From the NCBI GenBank assembly GCA_021769625.1, contig JAETSN010000013.1, positions 1 through 64,000 of the forward strand: DNA of 64,000 nt, in the 5' to 3' direction. The notes beneath the pieces are model-generated. The model ran no database searches, was not told the origin of the DNA, and saw only the letters and a list, made by a program, of their open reading frames with translations. The position numbers and the translations under genes were made by a program. Source of the DNA: [Clostridium] symbiosum. GTDB lineage: Bacteria > Bacillota > Clostridia > Lachnospirales > Lachnospiraceae. This document shows, piece after piece, positions 35,746-45,156 of this stretch. Each line of letters opens with the position of its first letter. Position 1 is the stretch's first letter.

Positions 35746-36546
35746 TTAACTCCTCCTGACAAGTATATTAGCCGTTAATTCCTCCATGATATCAATGGAA
35801 CTGGTAAGCTCCACATACCCGCCGTATGATACCGGCATGATCAGCGCCTTTGACGCGATCTCAAAAGAATATTCATCAAAATAGACGTCGCACAGCGAGT
35901 CAGCCGTGATGGCATCATTTTGTATTCTGCAGACTTTATTTACAAATTTAACCGGAACATCACGGATAATAATCTCACGGTCCTGTATCTCTTTTGCCAG
36001 ATTCGTATAATTTATCATCCGCTCTTCGATCAGATCAAGTTTCTGTGAAATTTCCGTCACGTCAAACGCATTCAGCGTCTCTAATGTGGCATTCTGTTCT
36101 GCCATCAATTTATTAAACTGGTCAGCCGTCACCTCGTATTGCCGCATCATCTCCACTATCCGCTGATACTGGGCAATAATGGCAAGGAAAACGTCATCCG
36201 CCGGTTCTGTTGATATATTGTCACCCGAAATGGCCCCTTCTTTAATATCCACAAATACCATTGTAGATGTCATTACAGATGTATCTTTGATGCCAAATAC
36301 GCCAATATGCATCCTGCCAGCCTTTGCCATCGCCGCTGCAGGTATCATGCAGGTATCATCCTTTCCCAAAACCGCATACTGTACATTCGCTTTATCCTGA
36401 TAAAATACCCCCGTTTTGGTAAACCCCTCCCACGATTTATCAAATGCAAATCTGCAGGAATCAAAATTGCTGTCCCCAGACGAAATGATCTCCTGATTTT
36501 GAATCGTCAATAACTGCTTTTCCAATAATAATTCTATCTGCGCCAT
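35746..36546 (-). CDS. Phage baseplate upper protein-like (BppU N-terminal type)
   Basis: 266 residues. The N-terminal 110 residues (IQNQEIISSGDSNFDSCRFA, then MHIGVFG) resemble the domain that fixes baseplate proteins in lactococcal-type siphophages. A helical coil follows (IIAQYQRIVEMMRQYEV) and a C-terminal beta domain. It probably connects the fibre to the baseplate. The match is by general pattern. Confidence 0.6.
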   Translation of the reverse strand: MAQIELLLEKQLLTIQNQEIISSGDSNFDSCRFAFDKSWEGFTKTGVFYQDKANVQYAVLGKDDTCMIPAAAMAKAGRMHIGVFGIKDTSVMTSTMVFVDIKEGAISGDNISTEPADDVFLAIIAQYQRIVEMMRQYEVTADQFNKLMAEQNATLETLNAFDVTEISQKLDLIEERMINYTNLAKEIQDREIIIRDVPVKFVNKVCRIQNDAITADSLCDVYFDEYSFEIASKALIMPVSYGGYVELTSSIDIMEELTANILVRRS

Positions 36547-36600
36547 ATTATATCCTCATTTTTATACTTTAACATTTATATTTTATTTGCAGTGTCATTA

Positions 36601-37257
36601 TCAACTTATTATATAATCCATTTTTGATTCATTTGGCAGAGCGTAATTTCCTATCATAGTCGTAAACCAATAGGTATTAGAACTTCCACCTCCATATACA
36701 TAAAAATTGCATCCGATTCCTGCCAATTTTTTATAACTTGAGAATGTATTTAGCGGGATGATTATTTCTTTGTTCGTTTCTTTGATGGATGCTGTTCCAT
36801 TGACATTGACTAATGGCGTCGTATATACGACTCTGGACACCTTATCATTTTCATCCATCACATATCCCATTAAAAACATGTTTCTCATCAAGCCGCTTGT
36901 GCTCCCACTTCCCACTCTGTACCATGTATTTATGTTAATGGTTACTCTTATATCGCTTATTTTAGATATCTCTATTGGCTCATCAAACAGATCAAAAACG
37001 CTGTAATTCACGCCGCCGTTTACCGCATTTACATTTGATCCCGCAAAACAAATAGAACCAATTACCGGCAATTTCTGGCCGCCTCCGCCTGAACTAAAAG
37101 GGATTACTGTATCAGCACCTGTTTCTGCATCAACTACCACATATCCTGGTTTGCCATCTGCATCCTTTCCAAACTTTACACCACCATTTGCCAGTATTAT
37201 TTTTTCTAACAGTTCCGCATCTGTAAGCCTCACTTTTCCCAAATCTGCTTGTGCCAT
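36601..37257 (-). CDS. Phage tail/baseplate protein, unknown
   Basis: 218 residues; the ATG at 37257 has GGAGG 7 nt upstream. The N-terminus (MAQADLGKVRLTDAELLEKI) is short and helical, then a flexible GGGGQK hinge, then a beta-rich domain. No family recognised. Its place between the tail endopeptidase and baseplate-like genes suggests a structural part of the tail tip. Confidence 0.65.
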   Translation of the reverse strand: MAQADLGKVRLTDAELLEKIILANGGVKFGKDADGKPGYVVVDAETGADTVIPFSSGGGGQKLPVIGSICFAGSNVNAVNGGVNYSVFDLFDEPIEISKISDIRVTININTWYRVGSGSTSGLMRNMFLMGYVMDENDKVSRVVYTTPLVNVNGTASIKETNKEIIIPLNTFSSYKKLAGIGCNFYVYGGGSSNTYWFTTMIGNYALPNESKMDYIIS

Positions 37258-37259
37258 AA

Positions 37260-39197
37260 TCACTCCTCCAGCGTATAAATAAGATGCCCATTTTCATCGA
37301 TAATAAAATTATCCACCTGCGTTTCTGAAGCGGAAATCACCCATAAATGCCCATCCTCCCGTATTTCAAAAGCAAAAAGCCCGCCGTCTCCGGAAGAAGT
37401 CCCACTCTCACCATCTTTCCCCTTTAAATTTGGCGTAGTGAATGAGCCATCCTTTGTTGTAATATCAAGCTTGTACACGCTTGATGTGTTTGATTGGTTT
37501 TCTGTTATGGCTGGAGAAAATCCGTCTTGCCCCGGAATTCCCTGTTCCCCCTTTTCTCCTTTTTGTCCCTTTATATTAATACTTTCCGGCGCTTCCTCAG
37601 AATTGCTTTTTTCCCATGATAGCTCCCCCTCGTTTGAGACAGCGGGCTTCCAGATGGCAATCCCATCTTGCCCCTTTAAATTTGGTGTCGTAAAATTGCC
37701 ATCTGCCGTTGTGATATCCAGTTTATATGTACTACTGTCATTGCCAGCATTTTCCGATATGGCTGGTGAAAAACCGTCTGCCCCATCTCTCCCGTCTGCT
37801 CCATCAACCCCATCAATTCCATTTTTTCCGTCTGCGCCGTTAAGCCCATCTCTGCCTTTCAAAGAAGCAAGCCATTCCTCTTCTGTCCCTGTATATCCTG
37901 CGTTTACCGCTATTTCATAAGCAGACAGCCCATCCTTGCCGTCTTTGCCATCCTGCCCGTCTGCCCCGCTCGGAATCTGTGATATTGCCTTATCCACAAT
38001 TTCTTCAACTTCTTCCGTTTTGGAATAATCCGCCAGAAGTTCTTCTGTTTTTTCTTCCGAGATATAGCCTGCATCATTCTCGAAAGAACTGATATTTTTC
38101 GGGACTATCACCGCCGGAGCATCACCGCCGCCATTTATATCGCTCAACACCCGCCTGCTCGCCCCGAGATAAAATATGGAATTCTGCGGCTCTGTAATGC
38201 AAATGTCAGCTTTCCCAAGCAGGTAATTCCCATCTATTTTGTGGGGCCTGCTTATGACCGGTACATATTCGCAGATATTTAAGGCTTCAATGTCCCCATC
38301 TGTCAGGTTCAGATCGACCGCCTTTATCTCATAGGTCTCCTTCATCGTTATAAAAGACCCATAAAGCTTTTCTTTCGCTTTCTTCAGCAGATTTTCCGGC
38401 AGCGTCACATCGCTCCACACAGATTCATTCTCAGGCGCATAGATAACCCCATACTCTGCGGCCATCTCCTCATTTACAATATACGTTTTGCCATTGTTTA
38501 CAGAAGATATATCAATCTTTACGCCTTCTACGTCCGCCCCTATCGGCCTGATCGCTGTATAAGTTTCCGCAGCATCCGACTCTGATGAAATATCGATCAT
38601 ATTTCTGGCAAACTCAATGCTCTGTTTTGATACGCATTCATAATCTTCCAGCCAGTCTATGTAGTCCCCGTCATCCTCATACCGGATCCGGACATGCCCA
38701 CCCAGAGATGATTTAAAACATTTATCCTTCAAAACATTCCAGGAATTCAGGATATTCTCACTGCTCCTTACGATATAATCATTCGGATCTGTTACTGTCA
38801 CGACTCCGATCTTAAACTGCTGCCATTCCTTCACCTGAGAGTTATGATTCTCTATGATCATACAAAAAAGATCCCGTGGGCTTCCTGAAAAAGAAAACGG
38901 TTCCATATAGGAGTCATTCAGGAAAGCCAGTTTCCCCTCTATCTCAACTGATTTTCCGTTGTAAAAGTCCTTCTTATCGGAAATCACTCTGCCCTTAAAT
39001 AGTGTTTCCTTATTTCTGATCACTGATATGACTGGATACAATTTCCTGATCGTCCCGTAATTCAGATTATCTTCGTATATTTTAAAGGTAAGGCTCCCAG
39101 CCGCATTGTCTTCAAGGGTAAGTTTTGGACTTACCAGATTCAGATTAGGATTCTGTGGATGGTATATCTGTCTTTCTCCGTTTTTTATGACGATCAA
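37260..39197 (-). CDS. Phage tail protein, endopeptidase/tail-spike type with collagen-like stretches
   Basis: 645 residues. The N-terminal about 370 residues match the siphophage tail-associated lysin/Tal family that closes the tail tube (begins MIVIKNGERQIYHPQNPNLN). From about 410 on there are Gly-X-Y collagen-like runs (GADGQDGKDGKDG, DGLNGADGKNGIDGVDG, GQKGEKGEQGIPGQDG), which form trimeric shafts. A 39-residue unit beginning DGFSPAI is present twice. No clear lytic active site is visible. Confidence 0.85.
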   Translation of the reverse strand: MIVIKNGERQIYHPQNPNLNLVSPKLTLEDNAAGSLTFKIYEDNLNYGTIRKLYPVISVIRNKETLFKGRVISDKKDFYNGKSVEIEGKLAFLNDSYMEPFSFSGSPRDLFCMIIENHNSQVKEWQQFKIGVVTVTDPNDYIVRSSENILNSWNVLKDKCFKSSLGGHVRIRYEDDGDYIDWLEDYECVSKQSIEFARNMIDISSESDAAETYTAIRPIGADVEGVKIDISSVNNGKTYIVNEEMAAEYGVIYAPENESVWSDVTLPENLLKKAKEKLYGSFITMKETYEIKAVDLNLTDGDIEALNICEYVPVISRPHKIDGNYLLGKADICITEPQNSIFYLGASRRVLSDINGGGDAPAVIVPKNISSFENDAGYISEEKTEELLADYSKTEEVEEIVDKAISQIPSGADGQDGKDGKDGLSAYEIAVNAGYTGTEEEWLASLKGRDGLNGADGKNGIDGVDGADGRDGADGFSPAISENAGNDSSTYKLDITTADGNFTTPNLKGQDGIAIWKPAVSNEGELSWEKSNSEEAPESINIKGQKGEKGEQGIPGQDGFSPAITENQSNTSSVYKLDITTKDGSFTTPNLKGKDGESGTSSGDGGLFAFEIREDGHLWVISASETQVDNFIIDENGHLIYTLEE

Positions 39198-39820
39198 ATG
39201 AGTCTCCCCTTTCTGTATTCAAGCCGCAGATTACCGCTCCCGGATACTTTTAACCTGTTGATTCCGTCCCTGAATGTAATTTCCGGTATTTCATAAACTC
39301 CTGTTTTTAGCAAAAAGCTAATCCCGTCATAGTTCACATTTACATTCCCTTTGACTGTGATGAGCGGCATGACCGGCATCCTGTCATTAAACAGGACAAT
39401 GTCTTTGGTGCCATTCACTTTTTCATCACATACAGTGACCTGCTCTTCCATCTTATAAGGCTTCACCCTGGCATCAATACATACCTCATACCTGTTCCCG
39501 ATCTGCGCCTCACTGGTGACCGAAACTCTTCCTTCATAATAAAATTCCGGTTCCCGTTCCAACACTATTTTCATTTTTTTCCCATGCAGATCATTTTTCA
39601 GCTTTTCCTTGCTTCCTGCACTGAATAAAGTAAATTTAAAGCTGATCCTGCCATCTTCAAATGCCATTCCGCCTACCGCTTCCGTCAGATCGATAGAAGA
39701 ATTGCCGCCGGCGATGTCCACATAATTTTCTTTTATAGCCGGCGGCGTTATCCTCGCATAATTCATGACCGCGCCATAGTCTTCCTTTGTACGTCTATCG
39801 CCAAATACTGCGCCATGCAT
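39194..39820 (-). CDS. Distal tail protein (Dit-like)
   Basis: 208 residues, beta-rich, with the order tape measure, Dit, Tal that is standard in Gram-positive siphophages. The first half (AVFGDRRTKEDYGAVMNYAR) and the C-terminal galectin-like end (FRDGINRLKVSGSGNLRLEY) fit the Dit layout. It forms the hexameric hub between tail tube and baseplate. It overlaps the next gene by 4 nt. Confidence 0.8.
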   Translation of the reverse strand: MHGAVFGDRRTKEDYGAVMNYARITPPAIKENYVDIAGGNSSIDLTEAVGGMAFEDGRISFKFTLFSAGSKEKLKNDLHGKKMKIVLEREPEFYYEGRVSVTSEAQIGNRYEVCIDARVKPYKMEEQVTVCDEKVNGTKDIVLFNDRMPVMPLITVKGNVNVNYDGISFLLKTGVYEIPEITFRDGINRLKVSGSGNLRLEYRKGRLI

Positions 39821-39822
39821 CC

Positions 39823-42342
39823 TTAATTCCGTCTCCCTCTCATATATGTAATGCGCCCGAGCTCCTCATTCATCGGTCCCGCAAGTTCGCCAACCAATAC
39901 GCCGGAATCAAGGACCAACTGCCTCCGCCCCATTTCCGGAAGATATTCACTCAGCAGGTCATATAACCGGTTCAGGATCTCATAAAGCTGCTCATTGTTT
40001 TCCGCGACTGTCGCCGATATCATTTTCATCAGCGTCTGTGTTCCACTCACCACTTCACTCCCGGTTTCACCGCCCGCCATAATCTGCCCTTTCCGGTTAA
40101 TTCCGAAAGCAATCGGTCTATCCATAATCAGAGGATTATCCATCGCTCTTTTATACCAGTCCACATCCAGTTTGGGCAGTCCTGGCAGCCCTATCTTTTC
40201 CGCAAGTCCTCCCAGCATACCGCTGGTATCCCACTGGATATTAAAGTGGGGCAGCTTGATATCCGGAAGTTTCCACTCAAAATCAAAGAAACTTTTGATA
40301 TCGGACACTATTTTAGATACCGTCTCACGGGCATTCCCAAATACAGAACCTATTTTATCCGCAACACTTCCAAATCTCTCCGCAACAGTGGTGCCCATTT
40401 CCTGAAAATACGATATGGCATCCTTTTTCAGTTTTCCGACTGCTTCCAGTCCTTTTTCCCTGATCTCCTGAAATCCGGACACCCCGCTTGTGCTCACCTC
40501 CGCAAGTACTGTCCTTGCGTCCTTCCCAAATGCGTGAAATTTGCTGACAGCACCTTCCCTGAAGCTCTCAATCTTTTCGACCGCGGCATTTCTAAATTCC
40601 CCGATCTTTTCCCCTGCTTTTTCCTTTAACTGCTTTGCCTCATCAACGATCTTCTCCCTGGCCTCTGTAAACTTGGTTGACCATTTTTCTTTCAGATCTT
40701 TGAACTTCTCGGCACCATCCTCTTTCAGCTTCTGAAAACCATCAGCGACCCGCTCTCCCATCTCTCTCACCTTTTCAGAAGCGCCGTCCCTCATCGCAGC
40801 GGATCCGGAAAGGACATGCTCCAACAGGCTGGTCATCTTTTCTGCCGCGCCGTCCCTTAATTCTATAAACTTTCTTACGGTGTTATCTTTCATCTCGGTC
40901 ACTTTCGTGACCACTCTCTCCTTCAGTTCTCCCGCTTTTTCTTTGATCGTATCCCAGTTTTTATACAGAGTAACCCCTATAGCCACCAGTGCCGCTATCG
41001 CGGCTATTACAAGGGCAACCGGCGCCGTGATGGAACTGATGATCGGGATAAGAGTAGTAATGCCCCCGATCAGCTTGCTCCCGATGCTGATCACAGATCC
41101 AATCCCGGTGGCTATCTTCCCGACAAAAATGAGCACCGGCCCTGCCGCCGCAAGTACCGCCGCCGCAGTTATGATCATCTTTTTCGTCCCATCATCCAAT
41201 CCGGATATCCAGTCACACACTTTGGAAAGCCACTCCACTCCCTGCTTTAAGTAAGGCATGATCAGTGTTACAAACTGTATCGCAAGCCCTTCTAACTGTG
41301 ATTTGAGCAGCGTCAGCTGGCCGGATAGATTATTGTTCATCATATCTGCCATTTCTTTTGCAGAACCGGAACTGTTATTGATAGCCAGGCTCAATTTATC
41401 ATAATCCCCTGAGGTCGCATTCAAGATTGCTAAAAGGCCCTTTTTTGCTTCCTCTCCTGCTACCGTGGACGCTATTTCTGCTTTCTGTTCAGTGGTCAAC
41501 CCCTTAGTCGCTTCCCGGAGCTCCGACATTACATCTCCAAAGTCTCTTGCCGTTCCATCTGCATTATAAAATTCCACTCCCAATTCATTGATACAGTCCG
41601 TAGCCCCACTGGTATTTGTCGCCATCCTTGAGATAATGGCATTTAAGGATGTGCCCGCCATACTGCCCTTGATACCGCTGTTTGCCATAAGACCGATAGC
41701 AAGTGCTGTATCTTCCATGCTGTAGCCCATAGTTCCCGCCATAGCTCCCGCATATTTAAAAGTTTCGCCCATCAACTCTACATTGGTATTTGCATTAGAA
41801 GATGCGGCTGCCATAACATCCGCAAGCCTGCCCGCATCCCCCGCGCTGTATCCCATAGCCGTAAGCGCATCCGTTACTATGTCAGAGGTAGTACCAAGTT
41901 CTGCACCTGATGCAGCCGCCAAATTTAATACACCGTCCAGGCCATCCAGCATATCCTCCGTCTTCCACCCCGCCATCGCCATATATTTCAAAGCCTCTGC
42001 AGATTCCGAAGCAGAAAATTTCGTGGTTTTCCCCATTTCCTTTGCCTTGTTTTCCAGAGCCGTAAGATCATCTCCTGTTGCCCCGGAAATAGCCCCGACT
42101 TCCGACATCGCAGATTCAAAATCCGCTGAAGCCTGAATTGCTTTTGTTCCGATTAGTGTAATTGGCGCCGTTAATCCCAAGCTCATCTTGGTCCCAAGAT
42201 TTGCAGCCTTTGTTCCGACATCTGTAAATTTCTCTGATAACTTCTGGGAGAAAGACTGCGCTTTATCAGCCGTCTCATCTATTGCGCTGTTTGCCTCTGT
42301 ATTTTTAACTGCAATTGTCCCAAACAGCTTAAAAAGTTCCAT
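39823..42342 (-). CDS. Tail tape measure protein (TP901 family)
   Basis: 839 residues. The N-terminal TP901 core region has MAMAGWKTEDMLDGLDGVLN and the Ala-rich ASGAELGTTSDIVTDALTAM. Two hydrophobic segments lie at about 390-470 (VLAAAGPVLIFVGKIATGIG). A long coiled-coil region of about 11-residue periodicity follows (AEKMTSLLEH, SEKVREMGERVADGFQKLKE). It sets tail length, which at about 0.15 nm per residue would be roughly 125 nm, and is ejected with DNA. Confidence 0.93.
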   Translation of the reverse strand: MELFKLFGTIAVKNTEANSAIDETADKAQSFSQKLSEKFTDVGTKAANLGTKMSLGLTAPITLIGTKAIQASADFESAMSEVGAISGATGDDLTALENKAKEMGKTTKFSASESAEALKYMAMAGWKTEDMLDGLDGVLNLAAASGAELGTTSDIVTDALTAMGYSAGDAGRLADVMAAASSNANTNVELMGETFKYAGAMAGTMGYSMEDTALAIGLMANSGIKGSMAGTSLNAIISRMATNTSGATDCINELGVEFYNADGTARDFGDVMSELREATKGLTTEQKAEIASTVAGEEAKKGLLAILNATSGDYDKLSLAINNSSGSAKEMADMMNNNLSGQLTLLKSQLEGLAIQFVTLIMPYLKQGVEWLSKVCDWISGLDDGTKKMIITAAAVLAAAGPVLIFVGKIATGIGSVISIGSKLIGGITTLIPIISSITAPVALVIAAIAALVAIGVTLYKNWDTIKEKAGELKERVVTKVTEMKDNTVRKFIELRDGAAEKMTSLLEHVLSGSAAMRDGASEKVREMGERVADGFQKLKEDGAEKFKDLKEKWSTKFTEAREKIVDEAKQLKEKAGEKIGEFRNAAVEKIESFREGAVSKFHAFGKDARTVLAEVSTSGVSGFQEIREKGLEAVGKLKKDAISYFQEMGTTVAERFGSVADKIGSVFGNARETVSKIVSDIKSFFDFEWKLPDIKLPHFNIQWDTSGMLGGLAEKIGLPGLPKLDVDWYKRAMDNPLIMDRPIAFGINRKGQIMAGGETGSEVVSGTQTLMKMISATVAENNEQLYEILNRLYDLLSEYLPEMGRRQLVLDSGVLVGELAGPMNEELGRITYMRGRRN

Positions 42343-42405
42343 TATGTATTCTCCCTTCCATATCTTCTCAAAAAAGAAAGAGCTGATTTCTTTTCAACTC
42401 TTCCT

Positions 42406-42720
42406 TCACGCTGGGGACACCCTGTTCAGGATCTCCCTCGTCTGCCGCTTCACAACATTAACCTGCCTGTCTGACATACCGTATGATACCGGTTCTTTCT
42501 CCTGTATCAGTTCATCTTTCCATTCCTGAAACGTCTTATCTGTCACGCTGTGGATATACGCTTGCCACAACATGTTATCATCTTCTCTCCGGACTGCTTC
42601 TTTTTTGCGCGCCACATCCATCTCAAAGATTTTAGCAACAAATTCTCCAAATCTCCCCTGCACAATATACGTATTCATAAATTCTGCAGGACTCGCATAT
42701 CTGGAATACAGCAAGTCCAT
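42406..42720 (-). CDS. Tail assembly chaperone, downstream (GT-type) frame
   Basis: The open frame encodes 104 residues from the ATG at 42720, but it continues upstream without a stop into the -1 frame of the preceding gene (GALQISLIGEFEFMDLLYSR across the joint). It is therefore probably made mainly as a fusion by -1 frameshifting at 42762-42768. The conserved-looking segment DDNMLWQAYIHSVTDKTFQE is typical of the second frame of siphophage chaperones. It sits directly before the tape measure gene, which the chaperone coats. Confidence 0.75.
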   Translation of the reverse strand: MDLLYSRYASPAEFMNTYIVQGRFGEFVAKIFEMDVARKKEAVRREDDNMLWQAYIHSVTDKTFQEWKDELIQEKEPVSYGMSDRQVNVVKRQTREILNRVSPA

Positions 42721-42734
42721 GAATTCAAATTCAC

Positions 42735-43226
42735 CTATGAGAGAAATCTGGAGAGCACCCTGAAAAAACTCGTACCCCTTGCCTCAGAAAAAGTATCCAT
42801 GATCATCAGAGGCAGTGTGCCGAATTCCATCTCCCTCATTTCGCCCACGGGAATACCCGATATGTCTGACCACATTTCATAAGTTTCATTCTCAACCTTC
42901 GCCAGATTTCCGATCAGGATATCCGCTATATCGAAAGATGCCATGATCCCTATCTGCTTCAGAGTCTTTTCGCCGGAGGCAACCTGTATGAATGCCTCTT
43001 TACAGTCCCGGATACCTATCTTCTTCAGAATCTTAAGAAGCGGGAACAGGTCGGAGTCTTTCAGTCTGCGCAGGACATACGGACGTTCAATGGCTGCCTC
43101 CTCTTCCTGCTCTTCTGCATCTTTCATCTCAGGTTCCTGTAACGCATCTTCTACCCCCGTCTTCTTTTCTTCCACATTTTTCATCGCAGAATTCTGCAAT
43201 ACATCTTCTGTCTCCGTTTTCTTCAT
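42735..43226 (-). CDS. Tail assembly chaperone, upstream (G-type) frame
   Basis: 163 residues. The first 45 residues are very acidic and contain repeats of the form EDALQEPEMKDAEEQE; the rest is helical (LKDSDLFPLLKILKKIGIRD). Position between major tail protein and tape measure is that of lambda gpG. A T TTT TTC slippery heptamer lies eight codons before the stop, allowing the G-GT fusion. Confidence 0.8.
   Translation of the reverse strand: MKKTETEDVLQNSAMKNVEEKKTGVEDALQEPEMKDAEEQEEEAAIERPYVLRRLKDSDLFPLLKILKKIGIRDCKEAFIQVASGEKTLKQIGIMASFDIADILIGNLAKVENETYEMWSDISGIPVGEMREMEFGTLPLMIMDTFSEARGTSFFRVLSRFLS
42762..42768 (-). other. Programmed -1 frameshift site in the tail chaperone
   Basis: The minus strand carries the heptamer T TTT TTC in the zero frame (AGT TTT TTC AGG). 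Slipping back one base gives TTT TTT CAG GGT, which opens the frame that runs to 42406. The position, near the end of the first chaperone gene, matches the conserved arrangement in double-stranded DNA tailed phages. Confidence 0.75.
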
Positions 43227-43236
43227 AGTCCACCTC

Positions 43237-43986
43237 TTACCCTTCTATGATCTTGTAGATTTTCTTTGCCGGTGTCTCCTGTTTCTCCTTGTCCGGATAG
43301 AAAATATAGATCGGCAGTGTATCATATACGCCGCTCTGAAAATCGGCAGTGGCCTTGAACGTGGTCTTGACAACAGAGGTTTCCTTATTTTTTGAATCTA
43401 ACTCAAGGCCCGACGAACAGATCACATTTTCCATGATTGCAATGATCTCCGTCCCATCCGTCTTACTGCCGACGTAGGCGATATTATCAAGGTAATCCGA
43501 TAATTCGATCAATGACTTTGTCTGGATCTGCTTATACCCGGGGATCAGGCTTTCGACCTCTTTTCCTACGATCGCCCGCTTCAGCGATTCAACCGTATGC
43601 TGCGCAAGATTCACTTCCAGCGTCCCAGTCTCCCCTGTTTTCTGGTTAAGCCCTTTGATCTCCACCACCGCACCGTCCACTTCAATAGGGGTGATCTCCG
43701 GGATAATGGAAAGTTTATTTCCTCCATTGGTTGCACCAAGTACGTTCTCTTCAGAATCATCCCACGCGCCAACGACATAGTCACCCACTGCCGGCGTATA
43801 ACCATCTTTTACCCCGATAAAAGAAACGCTGGATTTTACCTGACTCAGTTTTATATCCTCCGCTGCCGGCGCCGCTTCGTCCTCCGCTTCATACTTTCCA
43901 TACACGTATTTAAAATTTTTGAACACAACCCCTGCTCCCAACAGGAAATCATTCGGCGTGTCATTATTAATACCTGATTTTCTCAT
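43237..43986 (-). CDS. Major tail (tube) protein
   Basis: About 249 residues; the start MRKSGINNDTPNDFLLGAG at 43986 overlaps the previous stop as ATGA. The N-terminal LLGAGVVFKNF and the beta-rich body with LNQKTGETGTLEVNLAQHTV fit siphophage tube proteins. Placement after the tail terminator and before the chaperones supports the call. Confidence 0.85.
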   Translation of the reverse strand: MRKSGINNDTPNDFLLGAGVVFKNFKYVYGKYEAEDEAAPAAEDIKLSQVKSSVSFIGVKDGYTPAVGDYVVGAWDDSEENVLGATNGGNKLSIIPEITPIEVDGAVVEIKGLNQKTGETGTLEVNLAQHTVESLKRAIVGKEVESLIPGYKQIQTKSLIELSDYLDNIAYVGSKTDGTEIIAIMENVICSSGLELDSKNKETSVVKTTFKATADFQSGVYDTLPIYIFYPDKEKQETPAKKIYKIIEG

Positions 43987-44378
43987 CCTTCCACCTTCCA
44001 TTCTTTAATCATCAAATTTATCTGCAGCTTTTTCATCTCATCGTTTTCCACGGGTATTGGAAAACTGTTTTCATAAAAGATGGCGGCTGTCGAACCTGTC
44101 CCGACAGCCGCCACCCTTCCGCTGTTGCGCGGAAAATACTTTTTTATTATTGTCTTTGCTTCCTCCAGCCGGATCCATTTTTCCCGCGAAAAACCGGTCA
44201 GTATGAATACAGCATCCTCTTCGCCGGATTCTCCAGCGGATTCCAGTTCCTGATATTCACCGACAAAATAAGTTTCAGGCAGAGCCTCTCCGGCATCTGT
44301 CTTATACTCCATAAAGCCATATTTCAGCCCCAGAGCCTCCATGCCATTTTTTATGAGGTTAAGTACGTCTATGCTCAT
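43983..44378 (-). CDS. Phage tail terminator / head-tail joining protein
   Basis: 131 residues of mixed alpha/beta content (MSIDVLNLIKNGMEALGLKY). It occupies the tail-terminator (gpU-like) position between the HK97 gp10-like gene and the tube gene and overlaps both by 4 nt. The assignment rests on gene order rather than a clear motif. Confidence 0.65.
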   Translation of the reverse strand: MSIDVLNLIKNGMEALGLKYGFMEYKTDAGEALPETYFVGEYQELESAGESGEEDAVFILTGFSREKWIRLEEAKTIIKKYFPRNSGRVAAVGTGSTAAIFYENSFPIPVENDEMKKLQINLMIKEWKVEG

Positions 44379-44791
44379 TCTGCTCCCAGCCTTTCTCGCA
44401 ACCTTTGCTCTGCCATTTGAGTGATCCTGCTCCTGAGTGAAGTGAATGCATTAAAAAGAGGCCTTCGTGGTCTCTTTCCTTTCGTAAAATGCCACCCGCC
44501 TTTCTCATCCTGATAATGCCACCCGCCTTTGCGTCCATCACCGCTCAGGGCATATTCTCCGGTACCGAACTCCTCCCAGATAGCATTTTCATAGTTCGAG
44601 CCAACATACCCTGTCATCTGTTCCTCATCAACTGCATAGGCATAAGATCCTTTTGTCTGTCCAGTTCTTACTTTAGAGTTCCGTTTGGTCTGTGCCTCTA
44701 GTTCGCCGCAGGCCTCATAAAGGAACGCCGTTACCGCACCGCTGATCGTATCTTTTACCTCTATACGGTTATCCTGAAATTCCACCGCCAT
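44375..44791 (-). CDS. HK97 gp10-like head-tail connector protein
   Basis: 138 residues; the ATG at 44791 has AGGAGG 9 nt upstream. The family pattern is visible: helical start, then KVRTGQTKGSYAYAVDEEQM, YVGSNYENAIWEEFGTGEYA and a C-terminal PLFNAFTSLRSRITQMAEQR. It joins the neck to the tail. Confidence 0.88.
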   Translation of the reverse strand: MAVEFQDNRIEVKDTISGAVTAFLYEACGELEAQTKRNSKVRTGQTKGSYAYAVDEEQMTGYVGSNYENAIWEEFGTGEYALSGDGRKGGWHYQDEKGGWHFTKGKRPRRPLFNAFTSLRSRITQMAEQRLRERLGAE

Positions 44792-44793
44792 GG

Positions 44794-45156
44794 TCAGCAT
44801 CCTCCTGTATATCTCAGATAGATCTCCAGATGCTCGTGCATCCCCATTGGATCGTCGTATAACATGACTTCATAGATTTCGCCGTCAACTATCATCCTGC
44901 TGTTCTCAGGCGTGATCTTTACATCCGGTTTTTCCCCCGCCTGACACTTCAGCTCCTTATAGTCACACAGAAAAATATGGGTGGACTCCTGGATCTTGGT
45001 ACGATAATTTAAATGCTTGGAATCACCGTCCAGCAGATCCAGCCAGCCCATAACGGTAAGCGCATCCACATAAACCGTGTCCGGTTCCCCGATCCGGTTC
45101 GGCTGCACCTTCCTTATCTGAATGACACCCGGCTTGTTTCCCCCTATGTTCCCCAT
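44794..45156 (-). CDS. Phage head closure protein-like
   Basis: 120 residues, mostly beta (TVYVDALTVMGWLDLLDG, later EVMLYDDPMGMHEHLEIYLR). Order after the adaptor and before gp10-like points to the head-closure (stopper) protein of SPP1-type necks. It shares one base with the adaptor gene. Confidence 0.7.
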   Translation of the reverse strand: MGNIGGNKPGVIQIRKVQPNRIGEPDTVYVDALTVMGWLDLLDGDSKHLNYRTKIQESTHIFLCDYKELKCQAGEKPDVKITPENSRMIVDGEIYEVMLYDDPMGMHEHLEIYLRYTGGC

